A stretch of DNA of 64,000 nucleotides from Afipia sp. Its GTDB lineage: Bacteria > Pseudomonadota > Alphaproteobacteria > Rhizobiales > Xanthobacteraceae. The translations under genes were made by a program, and so were the position numbers. The stretch lies in contig JAFKEQ010000001.1 of NCBI GenBank assembly GCA_017308575.1, positions 558,001 to 622,000 of the forward strand. Direction: 5' to 3'. Each line of letters starts with the position of its first letter. Positions within the stretch are counted from its first letter, which is position 1. Of the stretch, positions 35,908-44,300 are shown one piece after another. The notes beneath the pieces are model-generated. The model was not told where the DNA came from. It saw only the letters and a list, made by a program, of their open reading frames with translations, and ran no database searches.

Positions 35908-37466
35908 CGGCCATGACGGTCTCGGAGAGGAGACCCGCAGCAGACTCCGGCGCTATCGTGCCGGACAGGTGGGACGACGACGACACCCCGTACCGGATGC
36001 CCGCATTTTCCGGCCGCAACATCCTCGTCTTCTCTGACGGCACGGGGCAGGCCGGCGGCGTCGAGGTCGATGAATTCAGGAGCAACGTCTACAAGCTCTT
36101 CAGAGCGACGCGCTGCGGTCCGGACACGATCATCGATCCGGATCATCAACTGGCGTTCTACGACCCCGGCCTCGGCTCCAAGCTGGCCGGCGACGACATC
36201 AAGGTCCCCGTCATGCGTCGCGTCTACAACGGCCTCAGCAGCGTGACCGGCCTCGGGATCACCGGCAACCTCGTCGATTGCTACGCCGCTCTCATGCGCC
36301 TGTGGCGTCCCGGCGACCGCATCTTCCTGTTCGGCTTCAGCCGCGGCGCGTATACGGTCCGCTGCCTTGCCGGCGTGCTCGGCTTGTGCGGAATCCCGAC
36401 CCGGATGCCGGACGGTTCCCCGCTCCTGCGGGACCCCGACACGCTGAAGGCGGTCGCGACCGAAGCCGTGAAGCGCGTCTACCGACATGGCAGTGGGGCG
36501 GCGGACAGGGACGAAGACAACGCGACGGATCGCACCAGGTCTCTCAAGGCGCAGCGCGCCGTGCTTGGCGATCAGTTCAGGCAACGCTATGCCTCCGAGG
36601 AAGCCGGCGTCTCCAACGCCGTGCCGCACTTCATCGGCGTGTGGGACACCGTCGCCGCGATCGGCGTCAGTTCGTCGCTCGTTCCCTGGCTATGGACGGC
36701 GGCTGCCGTCATCGTATGCGGATTGTCGGCGCTCCTTGCATGGTTTCTCACACGATACGATTTCGTCTTCTGGATGACGTGGGTCGAGACCGTTGCCGCC
36801 GTCGGCTTCGCGGGTCTCGCATCGTACTATCTGCTGCGGCTCAAGGTCTCGTTCGGCGTACCCGGTTTCAAATGGTGGCAAACGGTGCATCTGACGAACG
36901 TGCAGATGAAGTTTTTCGATCGTCACCTAAATCCGCAAGTCCGGTACGCACGCCACGCTCTTTCCCTCGACGAACGGCGAGCTGACTTCGACCGCGTGCC
37001 TTGGGCGAACGATGCGGATCCCCCCAACCGGGAGGTCGAGGAAGGCGCGTATCTGAGGCAGCTATGGTTCGCGGGCAACCATTCGGACGTCGGGGGCAGC
37101 TATCCCGAAAACGAATCCAGATTGTCGGACATCGCACTCAAGTGGATGGCGAACCAGGCGAAGAAGGCGGGCCTGCTGGTCAACGAAAACCTGTTGTCGA
37201 CCTACGGCCGCCATACCGGGCAGCAGCACGACGAATGCAGGACTGGCGTGCGGCTGCTGTTCTGGCGACTGAAGTGGAAGGAAAAGGCGCGGAAGATCGT
37301 TCCCAAGGCCACTTATCATCCCTCGGTCATGCGGCGTTTCAAGGAAACCCGCGTCCTCGTCTATGACAAGGAGCAACCCTATCGACCGGATCTTCTCGCC
37401 GGCCATGTCGATTTCAAGGACGTCTACGCAGCAGAGACGAGCCCTCCTCAGACTGCGACCAGCTAG
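35904..37466 (+). CDS. DUF2235 alpha/beta hydrolase (Tle1-like phospholipase) with two membrane helices
   Basis: A 520-residue hydrolase of the DUF2235 family. The order is LVFSDGTGQ (41-49), FYDPGLGS (85-92), the nucleophile elbow FLFGFSRGAYTVR (141-153; Ser146), FIGVWDTVAAIG (243-254), and the conserved WFAGNHSDVGGSY (388-400; His393/Asp395). Between the second and third blocks lie two hydrophobic helices (about 259-282 and 286-311), so it is membrane-bound. The family includes phospholipase effectors of type VI secretion (Tle1) and is found in defence loci. The start overlaps the preceding stop. It is the last gene of the operon and the likely membrane-damaging effector. Confidence 0.85.
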   Translation: MTAMTVSERRPAADSGAIVPDRWDDDDTPYRMPAFSGRNILVFSDGTGQAGGVEVDEFRSNVYKLFRATRCGPDTIIDPDHQLAFYDPGLGSKLAGDDIKVPVMRRVYNGLSSVTGLGITGNLVDCYAALMRLWRPGDRIFLFGFSRGAYTVRCLAGVLGLCGIPTRMPDGSPLLRDPDTLKAVATEAVKRVYRHGSGAADRDEDNATDRTRSLKAQRAVLGDQFRQRYASEEAGVSNAVPHFIGVWDTVAAIGVSSSLVPWLWTAAAVIVCGLSALLAWFLTRYDFVFWMTWVETVAAVGFAGLASYYLLRLKVSFGVPGFKWWQTVHLTNVQMKFFDRHLNPQVRYARHALSLDERRADFDRVPWANDADPPNREVEEGAYLRQLWFAGNHSDVGGSYPENESRLSDIALKWMANQAKKAGLLVNENLLSTYGRHTGQQHDECRTGVRLLFWRLKWKEKARKIVPKATYHPSVMRRFKETRVLVYDKEQPYRPDLLAGHVDFKDVYAAETSPPQTATS

Positions 37467-37668
37467 GCGCTCCGGCGGCCTTCGCCGTGACGGCAAACGG
37501 ATGCGGGCCAGCAGGCTGTCGACGCGCATCCGGATTGGGACTTGGGATCCTGGCGAGACTTGTCTCCGGCGAAAATGTGGTACACAGTGGTGGCCACAAA
37601 AAATACGCCGGTCTTCCGGAAATGCCTTGTTTTAGGGGTTTTCTTGGGTGCCTGCGGCCACCGGCTGA
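37467..37668. other. Non-coding end of the island
   Basis: About 200 bases between the DUF2235 gene and the tRNA-Ser fragment. No gene, no clear terminator and no integrase are visible here. Confidence 0.5.
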
Positions 37669-37688
37669 GAATCCCTCCCTCTCCGCCA
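37669..37688 (+). other. tRNA-Ser 3'-end fragment: probable attachment-site scar
   Basis: Twenty bases, GAATCCCTCCCTCTCCGCCA, equal the acceptor and T-arm 3' half of a bacterial tRNA-Ser including CCA, but the preceding bases (CCGGCTGA) do not complete a T-arm and no tRNA body exists. This is the expected downstream direct repeat of an element integrated in a tRNA-Ser 3' end. The plus-strand orientation means the intact tRNA and integrase lie at the left end of the island, outside the window. The tRNA-Ser(GGA) at 44087-44176 has a different T-stem (CCCGCTCTCTCC), so it is not the target. Confidence 0.75.
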
Positions 37689-37866
37689 AAGTCCCTCAGA
37701 AATCCCAGTAAGTCGACTCTTTTCAGTAGTGGGTTTGGTTCGGCCCATACTTTGCCCCATACTCGCGTACTGCTGGCGGATACGGGTTATTGGCCTTGGT
37801 GGCGGCGTCTCAGGAACGATTTTGGAAGCGGTTCCGGACCTTTTCGGAAGCGGGGCATGATTGTCC

Positions 37867-37899
37867 GCGTAAGCCGTTAAATGGTTCAACGGCTTACGC
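37867..37899. repeat. Perfect 12-bp inverted repeat near the junction
   Basis: GCGTAAGCCGTT (37867-37878), nine bases, AACGGCTTACGC (37888-37899). There is no U-run, so it is not a standard terminator. It lies about 180 bases past the attachment fragment and 58 bases from the end of a decayed gene. Confidence 0.6.
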
Positions 37900-37957
37900 T
37901 TGAAAGTGTAAGGCAGTGTTTACTGCCGCCGTGGAATTTCTATGCTCGCCGTCCGGG

Positions 37958-38350
37958 TCAGAACGGCAGCATGGGTGCTTCGAGATAGACCTCGTTCTTT
38001 TTGGCATCCGCCCAGGACAGGTTGAAGTACACAGGCTTCCTGCCGAGGTTCGTGAAAACATCGGCGACACAGACGCGCGAGCGAACCTCGCCATTTGCAT
38101 CAAGCGCATCATTTCCCTGCCTTGGCCATCTCGCCGATCTTGAGCAATTTTAGTCCCATGGCGGCATGAGGAGAATTCTTGCAAGGAGTCTTCCAGAGGG
38201 TTCGGGTCACGTTGGCGTCGCAGTCCGGAATGCTGGTCGGTCCACTCAAGCCGCCTCCTGTCGCGAGATGCAGCGCAACGATCACGCCTCCGAACAGTGC
38301 CGCGAAGGCAACGCCGTCAGCAGGCTGGACTTCGAAATAGCGGGTGTCAT
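37958..38350 (-). pseudogene. Decayed small membrane-anchored protein, frameshifted
   Basis: Reading leftward, an ATG at 38350 with GAGGAA upstream begins MTPAISKSSLLTALPS. In the next frame a hydrophobic helix follows (VAFAALFGGVIVALHLATGG), then CDANVTRTLWKTPCKNSPHA and MGLKLLKIGEMAKAG. Near 38116 the sense moves frame again to DALDANGEVRSRVCVADVF and ends VYLEAPMLPF at 37958. At least two frameshifts are needed, so the gene is dead. It would have encoded a protein of about 130 residues with one N-terminal membrane anchor. The family is not recognised. Its place just outside the island suggests a resident gene decaying near the integration site. Confidence 0.5.
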
Positions 38351-38860
38351 GGCTCAGACTTCCTCTGCAAAAATTGAAAGGATCAGATGATAGGAATCGA
38401 GATGTTTGCAGCTCACCGCTGAAACGGCGCAGCCGGGAAAAGGCGGTTATCTCTTCAGCCGTATGGATTCAGAGACGTTGGAAAGAATGTGTGAGAATGG
38501 GGCTGCAGTTAATGACTAGTCCAACTGCGTGGGCTGTCGGGCACCGTGAACGGTGATGCGTGAAGCCTTGTTCGTCGCTGATTGCTTCATCGACGAACCA
38601 TCAGCTCAACGAAGCCTGGTGGTTTAAGCCCCGCTGCGATTAAACTAATTCGTAATAGCAGGGATTTCTAAACGTAACGAACCTTCGCCCCGGTTCGCCG
38701 ACGTTCAGACTTCTACGCAATCGCGGCGCGCCAGCCTGTCGGCGATCCGTCTCAACCTTGGGAGTGGCGCAGACGGCTGGAACAGTCGAAACGAACGAAA
38801 TGATCTCTGTGGTATCCTGATGGTCCGTCGCAAGCGATCCGTGAGATGCCGCAGAGTGGC
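38351..38860. other. Gene-free stretch
   Basis: About 500 bases in which every frame is short or lacks protein-like sequence. No promoter, repeat or RNA gene is supported. Confidence 0.4.
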
Positions 38861-38944
38861 GAGCGTGTCGGATTTTCCACCAGCGGAAACAGCGAGAGTG
38901 TCTTTGGTGCTTTTGAAGATGCACACTATCCAAGCATTTGTTGA
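38861..38944 (+). pseudogene. gmhA-like (sedoheptulose-7-phosphate isomerase) remnant
   Basis: A 27-residue stretch, GERVGFSTSGNSESVFGAFE and onward to a stop at 38944, contains the FSTSGNSESV motif of GmhA-type SIS-domain isomerases. The upstream sequence in this frame is not GmhA-like and hits a stop, so only a fragment remains. It sits ten bases before the guanylyltransferase-phosphatase gene, exactly where gmhA would be expected in a heptose cluster. Confidence 0.45.
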
Positions 38945-38953
38945 GGGCGCGCT

Positions 38954-40189
38954 GTGCTTCGCCAGGCCGTAATTTTGTGCGGCGGGCTCGGCACGCGCCT
39001 GGGCGAACTGACCGCGAATACGCCAAAGCCGCTTCTGCCGGTGAACGGCGTGCCGTTTCTGGACATCCTGATTCAGGAAATCGTGCGATATGGATTTCAG
39101 GAAATCCTGCTTCTGGCCGGTCGCCACGGCGATCAGATGCTGACGTATCAGGATCGAACCATGTTCGGCGCGCGGGTTCGCGTTCTTGTCGAGCCTGAGC
39201 CGTTGGGCACCGGAGGCGCTCTGCGTTTCGCGCTGGATGCTCTTGATCCGGAATTCCTGCTGGCAAACGGCGATTCCTGGATCGATGCCGATCTTACAAA
39301 ATTTTCCCGCGCATGGGAAAGGAATCGCGACGATCATCCCAGCGCTCTCGCGCAACTTCTTCTTCATGAGGTCAAGAATGCCGAGCGGTTCGGCATTGTC
39401 GAAACGCGTGACGGAAAAGTAGCGGCTTTCCGGGAAAAGGGCTCACGCCTCGCAGAAGGTGCGCAACTGATCAATGCGGGCGTTTATATTTTCCGGCGGG
39501 AGCTGATTGTCGAGGTGCCGTCGGCCAAAGCCGTCTCGCTGGAGCGCGAGATTCTTCCTGCCGCTGTTGCGCGAGGACAAGTGCTTTGCGCGTCGGCGGG
39601 AGAAAGCCGCTATTTCGTCGATATCGGCGTTCCGGACAGCTACCGAAGCGCGCAGACCGAATTGCAGGCCGCGCGCAGGAGGCCGGCAATTTTCTTCGAT
39701 CGCGACGGCACGCTGAATCGGGACGTAGGCCACACCCATCGTGTCGAAGACCTGCACTGGATGCCGGATGCACAAGAGGCCGTCGCCTATGCGAATGCGA
39801 AGGGCTTTTATGTTTTTGTGGTGACAAACCAGGCGGGCGTTGCCAAGGGGTTCTATTCGGAAGCCGCTATCGTGAAGTTCCATGAAGAGATGCAAGCTGC
39901 GCTGTTCGAGATCGGCGCGCACATCGATGCTTTCGAATGGTGTCCGCATCATCCGGATGGCGTTGTCGCCGAATATCGCAAGACGTGTGAGCGCAGGAAG
40001 CCGGGCAAGGGAATGCTGGCCGATCTGATGGCAGCGTGGCCGGTCGATTCGTCCCGATCGCTGATGATAGGCGATGCGGAAAGCGATATGAATACAGCGG
40101 CCGCTGCGGGGATCAAAGGCATGCGATACGGCGGAGGATCGCTTCTTGCTCTCCTGAAACGTGAACTCGGCGAACCGGGCGGGACTTAG
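38954..40189 (+). CDS. Fused heptose-1-phosphate guanylyltransferase and HAD phosphatase
   Basis: A 411-residue bifunctional enzyme. Residues 1-230 are a nucleotidyltransferase (QAVILCGGLGTRLGELTANTP, then NGDSWIDADL), as in HddC. Residues about 232-400 are a HAD phosphatase (FFDRDGTLNRDVG, then LMIGDAESDMNTAA) of the GmhB type, acting on D-glycero-D-manno-heptose 1,7-bisphosphate. Both would act in the cytoplasm on the route to GDP-heptose. The start is GTG at 38954. The kinase gene follows after three bases. The usual pathway needs GmhA as well; only a fragment of it is seen. Confidence 0.85.
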   Translation: MLRQAVILCGGLGTRLGELTANTPKPLLPVNGVPFLDILIQEIVRYGFQEILLLAGRHGDQMLTYQDRTMFGARVRVLVEPEPLGTGGALRFALDALDPEFLLANGDSWIDADLTKFSRAWERNRDDHPSALAQLLLHEVKNAERFGIVETRDGKVAAFREKGSRLAEGAQLINAGVYIFRRELIVEVPSAKAVSLEREILPAAVARGQVLCASAGESRYFVDIGVPDSYRSAQTELQAARRRPAIFFDRDGTLNRDVGHTHRVEDLHWMPDAQEAVAYANAKGFYVFVVTNQAGVAKGFYSEAAIVKFHEEMQAALFEIGAHIDAFEWCPHHPDGVVAEYRKTCERRKPGKGMLADLMAAWPVDSSRSLMIGDAESDMNTAAAAGIKGMRYGGGSLLALLKRELGEPGGT

Positions 40190-40192
40190 CTG

Positions 40193-41188
40193 ATGTGGAT
40201 TTGTAAAACGCCTCTTCGTGCCAGTTTTTTCGGCGGAGGAACGGACTACCCTGCCTATTTCAATTCGCGTCCCGGCGCTGTGCTGGGCGGAACGATTGAT
40301 AAATACGTTTTCATTCAGGCGCTGCCGCTCTCACCGATCGCGGAACAGAAATTCCGTGTGACGTACCGCACGACCGAGAGCGTCGACGAGATCGATGCCA
40401 TCAGGCATCCGGTCATTCGCGAGGCGCTGAAGCTCTATCGCTGGTATCAGCCTTTGAACATTGCCACGATGTCGGATTTGCCCGGAGGCACCGGCCTCGG
40501 TAGTTCCTCGGCCTTCACGGTCGGGTTCATCAATCTCCTGCACCGGATGCGAGGGACTGAATTGACCCAGTATGAACTTGCACGACACGCGATCGATATG
40601 GAGCAGGTCGTGCTCAAGGAAAAGGTCGGTGTCCAGGATCAAGTGCATGCCGCATTCGGCGGATTTTCCCGTTATGAATTCAGCGGAGACTCGATTTCCA
40701 TCGAGCCGCTGCGGCTGACGACGCAGCGCCTCGCATTGTTCAATGCCTCGCTTCTTCTGGTCTACACGGGTGTTCAGCGCAACGCATCCGATATTACCAC
40801 CGAGCAGGAAAGCCGGACGTCTGCGGGACTCAATCTTGGCTATCTGAACGACATGTATGAAATGACCAAGGTCGGTGCCCGGATTCTGGAACAGGACGGC
40901 GACGATCCGGCGGCTCTGATGAGGTTTGCGGATCTCCTCGATCAAAGCTGGAAATTGAAACGGCAATTGGGAACCACGGTTTCAAATTCATCGATAGACG
41001 AAATTTATATGGCTGGAAAAGAACTTGGCGCATGGGGCGGAAAACTTCTCGGCGCGGGTGGCGGCGGATTCGTATTGTTCATGGCCGATCCATCTCTCCA
41101 TCCACAATTTTCCGAGCGATTTGGTGCGGATAATGTCATTCCTGTATCCATGACCACGGGCGGTTCCATCGTGCTCAACGTGAGTTGA
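40193..41188 (+). CDS. hddA: D-glycero-D-manno-heptose 7-phosphate kinase
   Basis: A 331-residue GHMP-family kinase. ATP binding is shown by SDLPGGTGLGSSSAFTVGFI and the C-terminal GGKLLGAGGGGFVLF motif, and the N-terminus (PLRASFFGGGTDYPAYF) matches HddA. It phosphorylates sedoheptulose- or heptose-7-phosphate at C1 for GDP-heptose synthesis. It is coupled to the upstream fusion gene. Fucose or other GHMP sugar kinases are the alternatives. Confidence 0.88.
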   Translation: MWICKTPLRASFFGGGTDYPAYFNSRPGAVLGGTIDKYVFIQALPLSPIAEQKFRVTYRTTESVDEIDAIRHPVIREALKLYRWYQPLNIATMSDLPGGTGLGSSSAFTVGFINLLHRMRGTELTQYELARHAIDMEQVVLKEKVGVQDQVHAAFGGFSRYEFSGDSISIEPLRLTTQRLALFNASLLLVYTGVQRNASDITTEQESRTSAGLNLGYLNDMYEMTKVGARILEQDGDDPAALMRFADLLDQSWKLKRQLGTTVSNSSIDEIYMAGKELGAWGGKLLGAGGGGFVLFMADPSLHPQFSERFGADNVIPVSMTTGGSIVLNVS

Positions 41189-41359
41189 ATGGACTGCATC
41201 CGTCCAAACCGTTATTGCTCCGATCGAATAGCGATCGCACAATCGTTATAAGAATTGATAGCCGCGATGATATTGGAGGACTTTCCCTGAGAGGGGGAAT
41301 CTACCGGTTGGCCAACCGTTCTGCTTCGCCGGGCACAATAAACAACAATAAGGATTGGC

Positions 41360-43033
41360 ATGGAGCATTTCGATCTGAGCGAACAACACGCTGCACGTCC
41401 GAAGGCGGATCGGGTCATTCTCGTCTCGCCCGCGTCTCCAGGAAGCAAGGGAGACGAGGGCATGCATCTCGGAGCTTTGCGGATTGTGGATTCCGTTCCG
41501 GTCCAGTTGCTCAATCCTCAGCCGGGGCCTCTCTGGACAGATGTTTTAAAAAGAAGCCGTGATCTGTCACATGTCACCGAGCAGCAGGGTGCCTTCGCGG
41601 ACTTTCTCCCGCACATCCGGCCGACTGACGCGGTCCTTGTGGTCGGCGCAGATGTCATGGATGGAACCGTTGGGCCAGAGGGCTCGCTTGAACGGTTGAG
41701 CTTTCTGAAAAAAGCAATATCGCGCGGAGCGCGCGGCGCGATCGTCTGTTCTTTCCGGTCCGATGTTCATCCGCTGATTGTGCGCGCAATGAAAAGTCTG
41801 TCGGGGGCAGACATATTCCTTCGCGATCTCAGGTCACTTGAGAGCTATTTTGCTCAAGTCGGAACGGATGCGGAATTCTTTCCAGACTTGTCTTATTTCG
41901 CCGCTCCATCGGATTTGCAGAACCGTAGTTGTGATTCCGACATGGCGGCCTGGCTCGCCCAAGCACGCGAGCGCGGCGGTAAAATAATCGGCCTGAATTT
42001 CAGCGAACATATGTTTCGCTCGTTTTCGGATCGTCATAACACCGCCGCGCGTGTCGAGCTGGTGAAGAATGTCATCGATGAGATTTTGAAGGCGATTCCC
42101 GAGGCCTGCTTTGTCCTCGTTTCAAATGACAACAGGGAGTGGGACAATCATCCTTCGGACGACACGTATCAGAAATTCTCTGCCGAAATTCTGAAGGAAC
42201 GGATCGGCGAAGACAGATTCAAAATCCACGATTCGTCCTCTTCGTACTTCGACAACATCGTGCTTATGAAATTTCTTGATCTTCTGATCACAGGGCGAAT
42301 GCATCTTGCACATGCGGCCGTGCGGCGAGGGACCGTTCCCTTGATCATGATGGGCTGCGAATGCGGGTATACGTCCATGGACAAGATGCGGGGAATGTAC
42401 GAGACGGTGTTAGGGACCGAGGCCGGTGTCGTCAGCGAAGTTGGCGCGCTGAGCGCGACGATTTCGTGGGCTCAGGAGAAAATGCCTTATCTCAAGGAGC
42501 GGCTTGAGGAGTGGATCGAGACGACACGCTTTGAGGAAGAGGCACTCAAGCCGATGCTTGTCCGATCGCTTGGTCTGTCGGGGGAGCCCGCGAGCGGCAA
42601 GGAGATGTCAGCCGTCAGCGCGCGCAGGCGCGATGTCGAGGCCCGCCTGGCTTTGAAGCCGCGCGAGGCAGCCGATGCGAAGGCTTCATACTCGCCCACG
42701 GATATTCAATATCTGCACGAGGACCTGGGCGTACTGAGAAGCACTGCGGAAAAGGTTACAATCGAGGCGGATCGTCTCGTAGACACGCTTCTGCGCTCTT
42801 ATCGCCGGCCATGGGAACCGCTCCAATGGGCCTTTCAGCGTGAGTTCCTTAAGCTGATTTTGATTTTCCGACCGTTGTTATCGAAAAGAGCCGCGGACCG
42901 GCTCCAGCGTTCCATTCAGAAGCGCGATCCGGCCGTGTATTTGTCCCGATGGACAGAATTCAAGGAAGACATCGGTGACTTGGCGGGTCTTTCGACTGAC
43001 ACATCTTCGGATTCGAAGTGCGAAAAGGTCTGA
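41360..43033 (+). CDS. Polysaccharide pyruvyl transferase-family protein
   Basis: A 557-residue protein. The first ~400 residues have the pyruvyltransferase (WcaK-type) layout: LVSPASPGSKGDEGMHLGAL at the N-terminus, FLDLLITGRMHLAHAAVRRG for the conserved GRMH loop, and an MGCECGYTSMDKMRGM follow-up. The final ~150 residues are an extension with helices and no assigned domain. The family adds ketal-linked pyruvate to exopolysaccharide sugars. It lies 170 bases after hddA on the same strand and probably belongs to surface polysaccharide synthesis. It is longer than the usual 350-450 residues. Confidence 0.8.
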   Translation: MEHFDLSEQHAARPKADRVILVSPASPGSKGDEGMHLGALRIVDSVPVQLLNPQPGPLWTDVLKRSRDLSHVTEQQGAFADFLPHIRPTDAVLVVGADVMDGTVGPEGSLERLSFLKKAISRGARGAIVCSFRSDVHPLIVRAMKSLSGADIFLRDLRSLESYFAQVGTDAEFFPDLSYFAAPSDLQNRSCDSDMAAWLAQARERGGKIIGLNFSEHMFRSFSDRHNTAARVELVKNVIDEILKAIPEACFVLVSNDNREWDNHPSDDTYQKFSAEILKERIGEDRFKIHDSSSSYFDNIVLMKFLDLLITGRMHLAHAAVRRGTVPLIMMGCECGYTSMDKMRGMYETVLGTEAGVVSEVGALSATISWAQEKMPYLKERLEEWIETTRFEEEALKPMLVRSLGLSGEPASGKEMSAVSARRRDVEARLALKPREAADAKASYSPTDIQYLHEDLGVLRSTAEKVTIEADRLVDTLLRSYRRPWEPLQWAFQREFLKLILIFRPLLSKRAADRLQRSIQKRDPAVYLSRWTEFKEDIGDLAGLSTDTSSDSKCEKV

Positions 43034-43056
43034 GCCTTTCCGGCAGATTCTCGCCG

Positions 43057-43992
43057 TCAGCGGCCGGACGAGGGTTTTAGGATGATAGTTCCTGCAAGGA
43101 CGATGATGAGCGATCCTGCGATCATCGGAGGATCGAGCTGCTCGCCGAACCCCACAACACCGAGCGTCACGCCAAATAACAGCCGTGTATAGCGAAACGG
43201 CGTCACGGCGGAGACCGCACCGGTGCGCATGGCTTTCATAAGCGCGCTATAGGCGAAAATGCCGACGGTGACGGCCGCCGCAAGAAACATCGCCGCCGCG
43301 CCATCGGGAAACACGAAAGCTCTGTGCTCCCAGAGCAGGGCATAGAGCACTCCGGCAACGATGATTGCAATAAAGCCATAGAAGCCAAGAACGGATGTCG
43401 CGATGGAGCGAGGGGCGGCGCGGCTGGCCAGATCGCGCCCTGCGAAGCCCACCATGCCGATCAACGCCAGGATGGACAGCGCTGAAAAGTTTTCGGCTCC
43501 CGGCCGCAGGACGATCAAGACGCCGATGAAGCCGATGAGAATGGCGGACCATCGCCGCCACCCGACTTTTTCACCAAATAGAAACGCCGCGCCAAGCACG
43601 ACAACGATAGGCGTGGCCTGAAGGATCGCCGTGGTGGCCGATAGCGGCGTCAGCGCGAGCGCGAGAATGAAGAACAACCGCGCGGTGACTTCGAAGCATG
43701 CGCGCACGCACATCGCGCGCGAGAGGATATCGGCGCTGAAGAGCGTTTCCTGCCGGACGACCGCGATCACGGCAAACAGCAACGCGCCACCGAGGCCGAA
43801 CAGCACCAGCACTTCGGCGACAGGCAAGTGCGAGGTCGTTGCCTTCACAAACGCGTCTTCGAGCGCGAACGCGCCCATGGCGGCGATCATCCAGAAGATG
43901 CCTGCGAGGTTTTCGCTGTTCCGGTTGTCGATGTTCTCAGTCGCTGTCGTGGTCATGATCTTTGCGGGCGAGCAGGTCGATACGCCGCCCAA
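43057..43992 (-). CDS. DMT/EamA-family membrane transporter
   Basis: A 311-residue inner-membrane protein with ten hydrophobic helices in two EamA repeats, for example GIFWMIAAMGAFALEDAFVK at the start and SLIIVLAGTIILKPSSGR at the end. The substrate is unknown; the family exports metabolites or amino acids. It is convergent with the pyruvyltransferase gene, 23 bases apart. A start a little downstream (MTTTATENIDN at 43956) would suit the N-terminus better than 43992. Confidence 0.8.
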   Translation of the reverse strand: MGGVSTCSPAKIMTTTATENIDNRNSENLAGIFWMIAAMGAFALEDAFVKATTSHLPVAEVLVLFGLGGALLFAVIAVVRQETLFSADILSRAMCVRACFEVTARLFFILALALTPLSATTAILQATPIVVVLGAAFLFGEKVGWRRWSAILIGFIGVLIVLRPGAENFSALSILALIGMVGFAGRDLASRAAPRSIATSVLGFYGFIAIIVAGVLYALLWEHRAFVFPDGAAAMFLAAAVTVGIFAYSALMKAMRTGAVSAVTPFRYTRLLFGVTLGVVGFGEQLDPPMIAGSLIIVLAGTIILKPSSGR

Positions 43993-44086
43993 ATGAGTCA
44001 GACTTGGTCCGGGCTGGACTTCCGGTAAGCGCGGAAGGAAGCCCTTCGCGTTCCATAAAGTATTGAGATTATGGGCGAATGGATTC

Positions 44087-44176
44087 TGGCGGAGAGAGCG
44101 GGATTCGAACCCGCGATACGGTTTCCCGTATACACACTTTCCAGGCGTGCGCCTTCAACCACTCGGCCACCTCTCC
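44087..44176 (-). tRNA. tRNA-Ser (anticodon GGA)
   Basis: A 90-nt class II tRNA on the minus strand: acceptor GGAGAGG pairing with the 3' CTCTCC arm, an encoded CCA end (44087-44089), anticodon loop CTGGAAA, a long variable arm, and the T-loop GGTTCGAATCCCGC. It reads UCC/UCU codons. The 3' end differs from the attachment fragment at 37669, so this is not the target of the island. Confidence 0.95.
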
Positions 44177-44300
44177 AGCGCGCCTGTCATGAAGGCATGT
44201 GCGACGATTTGCAAGAGACGGGTTGGGCGCAGGGCGAATATTCTGCAAATATATAGAATAACTTGGCTATTTCCCCGCGAGAGAGAGTGCGGGTGGCGCT

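Noticed and set aside
31639..37466. A standard type II CBASS locus
   Set aside because: No CD-NTase gene is present, and E2, E1 and JAB are in one chain with a ComEC-like hydrolase in the operon.
37600..37690. A full tRNA-Ser gene at the island junction
   Set aside because: Only the last 20 bases match; no anticodon arm, D-arm or acceptor 5' strand is present.
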